DNA from: Aphrocallistes beatrix
Lineage: Eukaryota > Porifera > Hexactinellida > Sceptrulophora > Aphrocallistidae
Assembly (NCBI GenBank): GCA_963281255.1
Contig: OY725493.1
Location: 4,867,857 to 4,931,856 of the forward strand
DNA length: 64,000 bases
Direction of reading: 5' to 3'
Below the pieces are notes generated by a model that saw only the letters and a list, made by a program, of their open reading frames with translations, was not told the DNA's origin and searched no databases. Of this stretch, positions 10,518 to 24,243 are shown one piece after another; positions within the stretch are counted from its first letter, which is position 1; every line of letters begins with the position of its first letter. A program made the translations under genes and the position numbers.

Positions 10518-12078
10518 TTATTGAGCTAGATCCAGTCCTTTAGAAGTTGATCTATGCAGCATGACTCGCTCCCTGTGAATCTCAAGGCGTGATTCGAGGT
10601 GTTCCAACACTTTGGGTACATAACGCACCACTAGACGGATTGATCCCCTCGAGTTTTTCATTAGACTGACAACATTTTCATGACTTTCCTGTTCAACATT
10701 GATCCCGTTGATAGATAGAATCTGATCTCCACGTTTTAAATGACCGAAACGATCACCAAGTCCACCTAAATATAAACACAATTAACTACTATATACTCGT
10801 ACGTAAGAGCAACCAGTGTAATCCAACTAACCTAAGGATACCTTCGTGATCATCACAGGAGTGTGAAGTTCTTTTCCACCCACAACACTAATGCCTAGTC
10901 CTTCACTGCTGCCTGTCGGCAGTGGCAGTTCTACCACGCGTGGATGGCCGTAGCCCTCACTAGCACCGAAAGCTGCAACCGTCGCTTTAGCCACTGCATT
11001 GGCCTTAACGTCAATATTACCTGGAAGATCAACTGAATTGTATATACTCTCATAAACCTCTCGCACTGTGTGCAGAAATGGACTCTCCAAAACCTACAAC
11101 ATGTCACAAATAATCGTATTTGCTAATTAATTCGTCAAATATTTCTTACAGCTACGGCATTTGCAGAGCCTCAAAAAGTACGGATATTTTTGCTAGAGTT
11201 CCATTAAAATGCTTTGATCATGTATGTCGTAAATTGTAATTTTTAGTTTTATCTTAACTTTCCGTTTAAACAAATTGCTTAATAAAGGATCGCGATCATG
11301 ATCAAAAGATATTTATTAAACTCTCCTATGCAAAGCTCTTAAACTTTGTCTATATTTGTATAATCAGCAAATTTATATTTACACTCGTGATTACTTTCCA
11401 AATATTATATTCTCAGTAAACGCAATAGAACAACAACATTTTTCAATCGCTAAAATAGTTTACACTGTTGTACAATATTGTATAATCAATCTTTGCATAA
11501 CTTGTTTATTATCAAACTGATATAGGAAATTATGCTCAAAGGGTGTGACAATACCACCTCAAAACTATCACAAAGCTACTTGGAGACGAATCAAATTACC
11601 AAATTGAGATCACTCCCATTGAAGGCGGGATGAAATGAATATATGAATAGCCATATTGGGATGCGCAATAATGGAGTTTGATTGAAAATGTACTTGTTAC
11701 TTCCTCCCCGTGACACAGAGGAGCCTCTCAAACTCTCACCAAAGAAAGTTGAAAGTTAAATTTAGAAATACTATACACGACTAAAAAAACAGTGGAATCA
11801 TCCTATATTAATGTAAAGCACTTTTCAATATGTAATGGGGTACCTCATACCTCTTTCAGTTTCTGGAGTTTGTCATCAGGAGTTCTTTCCTTGTTTTGTA
11901 ACTTAGTTATAAGCTCCACAGCGCGTGCAATATCTCTCTGTAGATTGCAACCTGGAACAGGCTGGTAGAGTTGCTGCATTGTTGGCTGAAATCGCTGCAT
12001 TTGGATGTGATCTGGCATCATAGGAATGTGTTGGCCATTAGGCGCCATACCGAGAGGTAGTTGATGGGAAGTAGCCAT
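10518..12078 (-). CDS. LIN7: LIN7, L27 and PDZ scaffold protein
   Basis: Polarity and synaptic scaffold that forms the LIN2-LIN7-LIN10 complex and binds PALS1 and CASK through its L27 domain. Exons are 12078-11851, 11093-10832 and 10765-10518, joining in phase to 245 residues (vertebrate forms about 200-230). The first 45 residues are a Met/Gln/Pro-rich extension. The L27 domain follows ([13 protein letters not shown] through [14 protein letters not shown]), then the invariant [12 protein letters not shown] linker and HPRVVELP, then a PDZ domain whose carboxylate-binding loop is GLGISVVGG. The end [15 protein letters not shown] is typical. Intron 1 is long for this window (757 bases). The first in-frame ATG was taken as the start. 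Confidence 0.95.
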
Positions 12079-13011
12079 TGAGAACAAAAGCTAACACAAA
12101 AATGAAAAATTCGGAATCTAATAATCTAATAATTATATGACAACACTGCCCAGCATTCTTATGGCTTCAGTGCAATGTAATAAAATAATTAGAAGGAATA
12201 GTCCCCATTTTTGCAAACCATTTTTCATTCATTTCTTTCATTGCCAATAAATAAATTCATTAAATATACCATTCGTCATTCTCAGACTATTCAATGGTCC
12301 GTTATTCCTAATACGAGCATCTTTAATCAGATTTTTCCGCTATGTATTTCAGTGTTCTAACTTCATGTGAACATTGGAAATTGAAATAATTTATTTTGCT
12401 TGCCCAATTCACTGCCTTTTTTGCCCAATAGGAGAGAAGAAGTGCCTCCACATTGCGATCTGTCTGTCCCAATCGCAAAACCGCTTGTCAGAGGTAATCC
12501 GTGCTTGAGAGCTTCACTCTACCTAGATAAAGTAACACAATGCTTTTTTATATGTGTGATTTATTAATTAAATGATAATTATGAAAATATGTTCACACAT
12601 TATATACCAATATTACACAACAAAGCTGCTACCACGATCTCTCCAATTCACATCGCATTTGCTGAAGATTAAAAATGTGAATTATTGAATGTTTTTTGTT
12701 GTAAGAAAGTTTGAGTCATAATACATTGCAACAAAATTCTGGACCACAAAATGAATACCTTATAGCTTTGAAATATTGTAGCAACAGTTCGTTATCTGCC
12801 TTATCTGTGGGACTGTGTCACATTTGGAGTATAGAAGCTATTTTAGAGGCCACTAATTAAATGGAGTAGAATAGATGGTGAAGCTAAAACGAGACACTGA
12901 GTTATAATTAACTCGAACCGTAATTCCAAACTAGTCATAATTTGATAATGCTAATACAAACTAAACGCATTGCTAAACAATATCTAACTATCCAAGCTTC
13001 TACGGCTCATC
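12079..13011. other. Intergenic between LIN7 start and KARS stop
   Basis: AT-rich, with no open frame of interest. It must contain the LIN7 upstream region and the KARS 3' end. No motif stands out. Confidence 0.5.
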
Positions 13012-15411
<2,400 letters not shown>

Positions 15412-15531
15412 ATTCTAAACATATACAACGAGTAATGTTGCAATATTATGTGAAGAAATATTTATATTCATGATTGCAGATAATCAAATCTCCAATAATC
15501 CAATATATCTACAAAAAAAGATATTATAACA

Positions 15532-17665
15532 TTATTGTTGGGATTCCAAACATGTGTCATACGTCATGTATGAGGTGTGAAGAGATATGAAGTAGAGGAG
15601 GCTTGGGGGAACTCTCTCCTTATATTTTAACAAATGTCTCCCTAGCACTCGAGCAGCTTGGCATTTCAGAGGTGTGTATTTCTGCAATAAATTCTTCACA
15701 CTGCAATCCTTATTAAATGAGAGAGCAGTTTCGCAATCGGCGGGAGACTCCCCGATGAGAGAGAGGGAGTCAGGGTGCGCGCCGCTCTCTAGCAACACCT
15801 CTGCCGTGCTGTAGCGTAGAGTCGTGTCGGTGGTATTCTGGATGGAAGTGTGCAGAGGGGTGCAACCTGAGTTATCACGTGCATCTACGTCAAAATAGCC
15901 ACATAGGAGCTTCAGACAGGTTAAATTGGGCCAGAGGGGTCCCATTAACTGTGAGCTGATATCAAAAGTCGCTGTGTCTAGAGAACAGGCGATGTGTAAC
16001 ACAGAGCTACCGCGCTCTTTCGTCCTGTACCCCAACCGCGCAACTCTCTTGATCAGCTGATCCACTCCCTCCGTACACTCCTGTCCGTTCAAGTTGAGTA
16101 AGAGCACCAACTCGTGGAGCCACAACTTGATCAAGTTCTCATCGTCTCCATGCTTTAGCTTCTCAGTAGTGAGTTGGTTCAGGAAATTAGAATGGAAGAC
16201 TTCTATCTGGACAGTCATCCATTCAAAGAACACTGTCGTAATTCTACATTGTTTATCTCGGCTCGCTTTCCCGTGGCACTGTAGAATGAAGGTAGCTTGG
16301 TCCAGGTAGCGCAGTGGGTTCATATCTGAGGGCAGCGCCGCATAAGAGAGGTGGATAGATCTGTCCAGAAGGACTAGGCTGTACTCGTAATGTCGTCTGT
16401 CTAACTCGATAGCAGTTCTAAGTCTTAAAAAGTATATAAGGTAGTGACTAGGTCCCAGTATTCTCTCTCTCGCTACCAGCGTGAACACGTTCACTCTAGA
16501 CTCGTCAGGCAGGACGCGGTCCAGTTGAGATCTGGTCAAAGGCTCGGTTGCTTCATCCCCATACACCTCAGGCAGTACCACTCTGCTCGCGGCCAGTCTG
16601 GAGAGTACCTGAGTGGGGAGGGACTCCCTCAGATTAGCGGCCTTGTGCCAGCACATAAAAGCTCCCACTTGAGTGGCGTTCCAATGGCCTTGTAGCACTC
16701 GGTCGTAAAGCGAGCAGCCTAGCACCGTGAGGAGGTCTGCCATCGTCTCGGTGGGGATCAGCTGGTCAGGAATGCGTTTGAGTAGCGCGCTTACGGTCCT
16801 CTCATGCCCGTTAATAGCCGACAGCATTAAAGCAGATGCGCCCTGGTCATCTCTTAATAATTTAGCTCCTATACAGGAATGCTGTGTTAAATTCACTGAT
16901 TTAAATATATGGTGTAGCATCATCACAGTTAACTAACCTGCTTCCATCAGCAATAATGCCACGTCTACATAGTCTCTCTCACAGGCTATGTGCAAGGCAG
17001 TTAGGCCCTTCACAGCCTGGGTGTTGAGATCAGCTCCTAAGGAGATCAAATATTTCACAAGTTTGATATGGTTCATTCCACTAGCCACTAAGAGGGGAGA
17101 TTGTTTATTCTCATTTGGTGTGTTGAAGTTACCGTCATGCATCACTAGATACTTCACAACCTGTAAGAAGATATCAATTTATATGGATGAGAATGGCACA
17201 ATGGCCAAGTGCAGAGTCAAATTTCAATGGCATTAAACATTTAATCGACTAAATTAAGTTTAAATTTACTTCTAAATATCCATCATAGCATGCACCGCGT
17301 ATGGGGGTGCTTCCAGTCTTCGTTGGCCGATTTACACAGCATCCGATGGAGACGAGATACTTCACGATGGGCAGATTCCCAGCCGTAGCTGCTGTCCATA
17401 AGGCAGGTGCTTCTAAAATGTGATCTTCGTCTTGAGAGAACAAAACGGTACCGACACTCTCTTTATCAAAACCGAACTGCTCGATCATTAGCCTCACCAG
17501 TTTCAGATTCCCACTCTTCGCCGCGAGAACAAGAGGATTGTTCACACGTTCCTTTGTGATGACCTCTCTTACGCCATCAAACTGAGGACTATATAACAAT
17601 TCGCTCACCCAGTCATAATCTCCAACCTCTGCCCCTCTGAGTATCGAATTTTGTACCAATGCCAT
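15532..17665 (-). CDS. FEM1: FEM1, ankyrin-repeat substrate receptor of CUL2 ubiquitin ligase
   Basis: FEM1 proteins recognise C-terminal degrons and link them to CUL2-RBX1. Exons are 17665-17270, 17160-16938 and 16868-15532, in phase, giving 651 residues (human paralogues 617-669). N-terminal ankyrin repeats run through exons 1 and 2 (for example LVLAAKSGNLKLVRLMIEQ, ALWTAATAGNLPIVKYLVS and LTALHIACERDYVDVALLL). The central helical TPR-like region carries ARERILGPSH, and two further ankyrin repeats follow (GCTPLHTSIQ). The C-terminus LKCQAARVLGRHLLKYKERVP matches the family VHL-box end. The paralogue (A, B or C) is not resolved. The ATG was preferred to the upstream in-frame TTG. Confidence 0.93.
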
Positions 17666-18215
17666 AGAGTACAAACTACGTTCGCTATGCGTTATAGCTT
17701 ATTTAAGTATTCAGGCGAACAAGGCTTATTAAATTTAACACTCAATACAGAATATACAGTAGGTGTAGGTAGTACCAGTGGGTCACCAGGTGTAATGTAA
17801 TAGTTGAAAACTTAGTTTCTGAAATTGATAAGCTTTATTATCTAAATTTACACATATCGGATTATCCACAGGTATGAATTTATATATCAATTGGGAACCC
17901 TTATAACTCCATTTTACGTCGAGCTCAATTAATTAAGTTAAGCAATGATTCTGGAATAAATGTGTCCATTTGTTGCTCCTAAAACTACGTAGTGCATGAT
18001 ATCAATGTAATTAGAGCCTCTGTTCGCAATTATTCGAATGATTTAATTTGATAATTTTGGTCACTAATGCTGTAAGTGCTCTCTTCTCAACTTTGAATGA
18101 TCTCATTCGTGTTATAACTATAAATTTTGTTCTTTGCTATTATTACGTGTGTTAGACAAATGGTGCTATTATAATAGCTACTATTTCACATGCATACATA
18201 TGCCAGAGACTGTTC
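17666..18215. other. Intergenic between FEM1 and RABIF
   Basis: 550 bases of AT-rich sequence with only short frames. Nothing recognisable was found. Confidence 0.5.
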
Positions 18216-18902
18216 CTAGATAGAATTTGCATACATAACTCTGTTTGCGGCGAGCAGGAATTCCTGCGCATTAGTGATAACATGAAAGCCTATAGGTCCG
18301 ATTTCACAGTCGGCGCATAGCAAGTACTTCGTGGTTCCAATTGTCTTGGAGACACCAATGTTTTCAAAGTGGAACATGTCTTTTATCTTCCAAAATTCAG
18401 ACACACGTTCCACAGGGATTTCTTGTGAGCTGGAACTGGAATCGATGGAATCCTTTTTCAGCAGTGGAGGTAGGTCAGCATCTTTCTCAATATACAATCC
18501 TGCATTCGGCTGTAGAATCTTGCTCTTGCACACTGAGCAGACAATCCATAGTTTGTTTGCATGCACATCGTTCACAATTTCATTCTTATTGAAGTGTATA
18601 GTGTCTGAAGGGGTCTTGGAGTGAGAGAGACATTGCTCACCCGTCACAACATTCGCTTCTGCGGACTCTGTAGCTGCTGCGGGGTCATCTGCTACAGCTG
18701 GAACTTGATCTGCCGTCTTTTCAGCAGGAGCAGTGTCCTCCATTGGAGCAGGGCTGGTGACGTCAGTGCTATGCTGAGGAGTGTCTTCTATCAAGATCTG
18801 CTCATCCTCCTTTACGCTGAATTCCTGCTCGGTGGGCTCAGGGTTGCTGGTGGTAGGCTGCGGTTCTGAAGGATTAACGTCTGCTTCCATATTCTCAGCC
18901 AT
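18216..18902 (-). CDS. RABIF: RABIF/Mss4 Rab-interacting zinc protein with long acidic N-terminus
   Basis: Mss4 binds nucleotide-free exocytic Rab GTPases and acts as a holdase/chaperone and weak exchange factor. It is a single exon of 228 residues, against about 123 in mammals. The conserved fold occupies residues 118-228. Zinc ligands are Cys122 and Cys125 (CSVC) and Cys196 and Cys199 (CADC). The signature DMFHFENIGVSKTIG is followed by KYLLCADCEIGPIGFH. Residues 1-115 are a low-complexity Glu/Pro/Thr/Ala-rich extension not found in the mammalian protein. A second in-frame ATG occurs at residue 5. A 32-base element shared with another locus lies 17 bases upstream of the start. Confidence 0.93.
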   Translation of the reverse strand: MAENMEADVNPSEPQPTTSNPEPTEQEFSVKEDEQILIEDTPQHSTDVTSPAPMEDTAPAEKTADQVPAVADDPAAATESAEANVVTGEQCLSHSKTPSDTIHFNKNEIVNDVHANKLWIVCSVCKSKILQPNAGLYIEKDADLPPLLKKDSIDSSSSSQEIPVERVSEFWKIKDMFHFENIGVSKTIGTTKYLLCADCEIGPIGFHVITNAQEFLLAANRVMYANSI

Positions 18903-18918
18903 TGTGAAATGTCTAATT

Positions 18919-18950
18919 AGGTTGAATAGATAGGCAAACTATAATTCAGA
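18919..18950 (-). repeat. 32-nt element upstream of RABIF, copy 1
   Basis: On the plus strand it begins AGGTTGAATAGATAGGC. It differs at one base from 24810-24841. Flanking sequences are unrelated. Relative to minus-strand genes it would be in the 5' UTR or core promoter of RABIF. Confidence 0.6.
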
Positions 18951-19327
18951 AATCCATGGTAAACCATACTGTTCAGTTTTATTATAGACAAGTGACAAGA
19001 ATGAAAGTAGATGCATTATTGAAAAGGGCTTGCACAATTTCGTTTCGTATCCTGCAATATACGTATTAATTAATAATTAATAATACTGTACTCTGTCTGT
19101 ACAGCTATCATAATGAAATAATGGTTTCTTATTAATTGTGCAAATATATTTGTGAGTTCTTATTTATATTGAATTAGTTTAGATTGGAGTATAATATCTG
19201 ACGTCGAAATTGATACGTGTGCATTACTATTAACATTTATCTTACAATAAAGTAGTGTATAATTTATAATGAGGTAAAAATACAATAATCATTGAGATTA
19301 TTGATGAAACACGATATCAACTCGCTT

Positions 19328-19672
19328 CTATATCATCGAAGTTTCGTTTATAAACACGACAATTCGATGTGGACATTTGTAAATCAAATCGTGTAATGGG
19401 ATGTGAAATTCTTTTTTGTAAGAAGTAGAAGATCCACCCATTGGATAATCCTTAATAGAGCTGTTGAAGCATATTATTTCGTACAAGATAGTAATTTTTA
19501 AATAAATGGAAACAGGGTTTCGTACACAACTACAAAGTCTCCCTCCCCAGCATAAACTGTCTGTGAATGAGTTTACGGACTCAGAATTTTGAAGCAAATA
19601 TATTTTCTCCTCCCCTGAAAGAAAGTGGTCATATGAGCGCAACCTACTTTGGGGTACAGTGACCTCGGCCAT
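19328..19672 (-). CDS. Hypothetical 114-residue protein
   Basis: An open frame from ATG 19672 (context TAATGGCC) encodes 114 residues with no family I recognise. It has a TATATC-like box about 20-25 bases upstream on its strand, and no signal peptide. The middle is hydrophobic (VSIYLKITILYEIICF). It lies between RABIF and the minisatellite. It could be a real lineage-specific gene, an exon fragment or chance. Confidence 0.2.
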   Translation of the reverse strand: MAEVTVPQSRLRSYDHFLSGEEKIYLLQNSESVNSFTDSLCWGGRLCSCVRNPVSIYLKITILYEIICFNSSIKDYPMGGSSTSYKKEFHIPLHDLIYKCPHRIVVFINETSMI

Positions 19673-19748
19673 TACGTGCAAGGTAGCAGATATAAAGCAC
19701 AGCTATTCCTGTAATTTCTTAATTTCAAATACGTACTAGTTAATAAGA

Positions 19749-20067
19749 ACACAGGTGTCCACTCCTGAGTCTTCAACTAGCAGATATTAGTAACAGGTGT
19801 CTGCTCCTGTCTTCAACTAGTAGATATTAGCAACAGGTGTCTACTCCTGTCTTCAGCTAGTAGATATTAGCAACAGGTGTCTACTCCTGTCTTCAGCTAG
19901 TAGATATTAGTAACAGGTGTCTGCTCCTGTCTTCAACTAGTAGATATTAGCAACAGGTGTCTACTCCTGTCTTCAGCTAGTAGATATTAGCAACAGGTGT
20001 CTACTCCTGTCTTCAGCTAGTAGATATTAGCAACAGGTGTTTGCTACTGACAGGTGTCCACTCCTGT
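19749..20067. repeat. 40-bp minisatellite, about 7-8 copies, with 120-bp higher-order pattern
   Basis: The tandem unit contains ACAGGTGTCTACTCCTGT followed by CTTCAGCTAGTAGATATTAG. The inner copies are exactly 40 bp. Variant positions (CTG or CTA; AACTAG or AGCTAG; a final C or T) recur every third copy, so copies 2-4 resemble copies 5-7. The outer copies are degenerate. Each unit holds an ACAGG...CCTGT inverted repeat and a CAGGTG E-box-like hexamer. Confidence 0.95.
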
Positions 20068-20545
20068 AGTGTATATCATATCCGGATTATATATAATCCC
20101 AGCTCAGTTGTAAATTTCATTATTTCACTCAACCACTCACGTCGTCTATTACTCTCCCACTCCTCAATTATCACACACCTCCTTTGAAGTCACACCTGTT
20201 TATTTCACACAAGTCCTGCATAGCCCACACATATTGCACAGGTATCAAGAGCACACCAGGTTTTAATTCTTTCATTTTAACTACGTTAATTTAATTTTTC
20301 ATTCCGTCGCTAATCGTCTAAACATTCTTGCATTCTATTTAATTCATTTTAACGTAATTTGTTTCATACCGGTGCGATGCTAACTGCGAACACTTCATCA
20401 TTTATGCGTTAATAAGTAATTCCGTCGCTAATCGTAACATTCCAATACTATTCTCATAATAAATTCACCTCGCAACCATCCCATTCGGTGCAGAAGTCTT
20501 CTCTCATTGTTCTAATTGCTCGATTGTCATGTTTTTTCTACAATT

Positions 20546-21100
20546 TTTATGCTAGATTGGGTCGTCTAGTATGATTATTGTAGTTAATGCATGGCAGGAA
20601 AGTAATTAGATAGACCCCTTTGAGAGTTGGGCTTCTGTACAATCGTTAAGCGTTGAAATGCATACGAAATTCACACATTAAAAAATCCATTCGTTTCAGG
20701 TGTTACCTCTCATCGATCTGATACTTAGAAAGTCATCCCCGCTTGCAAATTTCTTACTGGATTGAGGCGTCTGGTCTGAGATTTGTATAGCGGTGATGAC
20801 TACTAAGCTATCGGGTGCCTCCGGTGAGAGTTTAGCACCTGTACCGTCGTTAGAAGTATAATGGCATATTGTAAAGTCAATCAATTCGGATTGACACCTC
20901 GTTCCCCATTCGATCTATCGATCCATCGATCCATTATTTCGTAGTCCGCCGTTAGTGTATAACATTAGCCATTATAATTTTCTGCTACGTAGATTGCGTC
21001 GCGTCCGTTTGATTTTTGTAGTTAATGCATAGCGATAAAGTTATCAGATAATACCTTTAAGAGTTTAGCTTCTGTGCAATCGTTAAGCGTTAAAATGCAA
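20546..21100. repeat. Three diverged copies of a ~120-bp module
   Basis: The stretches at about 20546-20667, 20747-20875 and 20978-21100 align with each other. Shared blocks are GATTGNGTCGTC-like, TTGTAGTTAATGCAT (copies 1 and 3) and GAGAGTTTAGC..CTGTGCAATCGTTA, ending at AATGCA. The related short motif ATTCCGTCGCTAATCGT occurs at about 20301 and 20419. No coding frame is maintained. It could be an old satellite or retroelement terminal sequence. Confidence 0.6.
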
Positions 21101-21669
21101 CCTGGAGAGCTAGATATGGATAACCTAGTTATTCATATCCGATCTCACACCCCATTAGAATCGTCGCTAAACGTAAGAACATTATACTAGAAATATGAGA
21201 CCATTTCTATCCGGACCATTCGCATGTCCATCGCTAAGTAACTAAGCACGATGTAAGACTGAATCAACTTCACAATCGCTTAAATTCCATCGTTTATACC
21301 CGCATTCATATGTATGGGCTATGTCAAATTCGATGAGTGAGTCAAATCTGATTCATCTCATTGTACTTTTTTTCGGACCATATGTGTCCGCTGTGTTTCA
21401 TAGTACGTACCGTACACAACTGGTTATTTTCGTTTCCATGTGGTGGTTGAGTGCACACCTTATTACGTATATTGTGCGTTATTCTGCTATCTTCGCCGTC
21501 TCCGCTGCAGCCGATTCACACTGTCGCCATCAACATCTCGTACAGGAGCAATCCTTGAACTTCAAAGGTTGGTTTTTATTTACGATTTTACAATAACTAC
21601 TTTCTTATTTACGTACAGTGGACTCTTGTTAATACTGCCCAAGCATTTAAGTACACACGACATAACCAT

Positions 21670-21891
21670 TTGAAGTTTATCAGCACCACTTACCCTTTCT
21701 ACCCAACCGACCCCACCCATCTACTCGCCTCAAAAGCCTCACTCATCAACTTACTTCACTACTCTACTCAACCTCACAGCTCAACTGCTCGCTTAGTTCA
21801 CTCACTACTCGAACTACTCACCCATTCACATCTCTACTCAACCAACGCCATTCAGCTACTCGCCTCACTCACATCTGTCAAAGCCCATTGA
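21670..21891 (+). other. G-depleted, C/A/T-rich tract
   Basis: About 220 bases in which G is rare on the plus strand. It is built of imperfect repeats of CTACTC, CTCAC and TACTCGCCTCA (the last at about 21722 and 21859). An open frame runs through it, but its Ser/Thr/Leu/His composition simply reflects the base bias. Confidence 0.5.
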
Positions 21892-22699
21892 AATACAAAT
21901 AATTTTTTCTTGGCTTACAATTAACAAGAGTTTACTATACATACCGAATATACTCGAATAGTAGCCAGGCCAATAATCAACCCCAAAGAGGGCGTTAATA
22001 TGTTGATAGTTAAGTAAGTCACATATATTTGTCCCACCGCCTCGTACCTCCAAGGACCCGCACTAAACATTTTCCTCTTCGGTAGGGTCTGCGTGATGGT
22101 ACGCAAAGGCATCGGGACCCATCCTCACGTAGCACTCATGTGCACATTGACCTAGGGATCCCAGCGTGCCCACGAAAGGAGAGGGCGCGTGAGGATTCTG
22201 ACAGTCAATGGAGGTCTAGGTATGAGAGTGTGAGATAGTATTATTAGGATAGTGGGAGAATCGCTCGATCGTTAACCGAACACATTACTGTAGTCAACCA
22301 AACTCGCGTTCTTAGACTAAGGCCACTGTTAATTGGAAACATGTTTCAGCTACTCCGCCTGCATCAATATTTATCTACCTCATATGTTGTCATTATTGCA
22401 ATCAGCATCCATTATATTACAATTTATTACTATTGATTGAGTTTACAGTCACTTTAACTAGCATTTCACTCTATATTGATGGTTATTGACTTCACTTTTT
22501 AGCTAATTATATATCAAATTATCATTGATCGTAGTATTATCAAATAATGAGATACCATCCGTCCGCATCCCCACTGAAGGTCTTCTTGAAACTGAAACAA
22601 GTTTCCCATTAACAACTAAACATTCGTTCGTTGCTATTCTTTTTTTGTCTGTTTGTCTGATTTATATTAATTTCAGGGCTTTAAAACGGTTAAGTCGCG

Positions 22700-23283
22700 T
22701 ATCAGGTTAGGAATCGGGGTGGGGCTTCAACTGGATATCTAGAGCGGCGATTACGGGTTTTATCCTAGTTGAAGTGTGGACTGCATGGATACAATAATGG
22801 ATATTACGCCGTCCGTTCAAGTGGTAGGCGGTGCTCCTCAGCACAAAGGCCTGGATGCGTCTGAATGCCCCCTTGGGGCAAACGGTCCAGGAACCTATCC
22901 AGATATTCAGTCGCTACGACATTTTGGCCATCGTCATTGATATTGATATTGCTATCAGTTGTTTCACACTCTACCCCTGTGCTTACTGCTTGTCATTCCG
23001 GTTTGCTCCCCTGGGAAAGGAGTGATCGGGTCCTGGCTTGCAGCTTAGGTGCAGGGGATTTCCCTGGGGTGTGTATTCGCTGGTAGTAATCGCTCGTGGT
23101 GTCAAAGGCTAGGTGTTTTCGTCTCTTCATTCTATGTGTGCATGCATAGCATTGTTGAGACATCCTTTGCCACCCTCTGACTGTCGCCATCGTCTTACGC
23201 CGCAGTTGGGGAAAGGTACATGCGTGGGTCCCAAGTCCACCACAGTTAGTCATTAAGCAACTAACTGAATCCTGAGGGGTCAA
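22700..23283 (-). mobile_element. Possible degraded retroelement (gag-like) fragment
   Basis: The minus strand has a 96-residue open frame (22993-23283) with a cysteine/histidine cluster, CLMTNCGGLGTHACTFPQLR. It loosely resembles a zinc knuckle but with non-canonical spacing (C-x4-C-x5-H-x-C), and a second CYAC pair follows. Beyond a stop the same frame continues with EYLDRFLDRLPQG. The local base composition is richer in GC than the flanks. No reverse transcriptase or integrase is seen. Weak. Confidence 0.25.
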
Positions 23284-24243
23284 CTGATTAATTAAAACTA
23301 CATCGTCGGTTTGCCTGAAATGTGAATACGTTCGTACCGTTCCAGGAATTTAAATTGGGATAGGAATGCTGGCGGGATACAATTGATCAGATGTAGACCA
23401 GGTTAATCAATGGGTTGGGAAGATGAGCTCGCGACGCCTCATATCACCATCGCCAAATACACGATTCAACCACAACCACAGGAAACAACACTTACAGAAG
23501 ATGCAGTCAGTACTATCATAGATGATCATCGTCTCTAAACGTAATGCAACCAAAAGATCACAGATTATAAATACTAGTTTTGACATTTGTTTTTAAATGT
23601 ATGTATAATATTTGACTTGTTGTGTTCTAATTGATATTTGTCAAATTATTCCTTTATGTACACACCTTACCTTCGTAACCTGGGTTTTTTACAAATATGT
23701 GTAGATTTAATATGTAACCAGGGAAATAGCTTGTTACTAGTGATGATAAGGTGTATATATTTTTAGCTACAGGTTGTACGTACTTTTGGTTGCAGTGTGT
23801 ATTTACTCACATTAAATTAGTTATAAATAGAATCATTTTCTTCCGAGTTTAGACTCCCAAACTCGTTTCCATTAAAACCTATTTACATCGCTACCTGTTA
23901 CCGTTTGTATAAACAAGCGCGCATCACTTGCTTGCGCCGCACGGCTGGCGAACGCTTCGTGTCCGCATGGGTCACTGTGTTAATGCAATATTAATAATAT
24001 CCTATATCGATGTATGAAGTAAGCATTACATACCATCCAATTTGTATTATGGGCCTTATGTTGCTAGGGAGAAGTATTTTGGTATGTACAGCTCATTTGT
24101 GTAGATTCCCAAATTAAGGTTTTTGGTCCGAAGTGGCGCACTGTCCGATATTGCTTAAGCCTTAGAGATCAAGAAATACTCTTTTCTAAGAACAATTTTC
24201 AGCGTATAAATACAAAGTATTGAGTAGTCTGATTTGTGCTTAC

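Larger units (their letters stand above)
21101..24243. other. Gene-poor repetitive stretch
   Basis: No intact gene is recognised over 3.1 kb. It contains a G-depleted tract (21670-21891), a segment with protein-like minus-strand frames (22700-23283) and otherwise AT-rich unique-looking sequence. It probably holds decayed mobile DNA. Confidence 0.5.

Noticed and set aside
20060-20240. LTR promoter of a retrotransposon
   Set aside because: A TATATAATCC box and pyrimidine-rich stretch suggested an LTR, but no matching second copy, terminal TG..CA or target duplication was found.
21321-21673. Overlapping plus-strand frames of 77-91 codons
   Set aside because: Two frames compete over the same AT-rich bases, neither with recognisable sequence or splice context.
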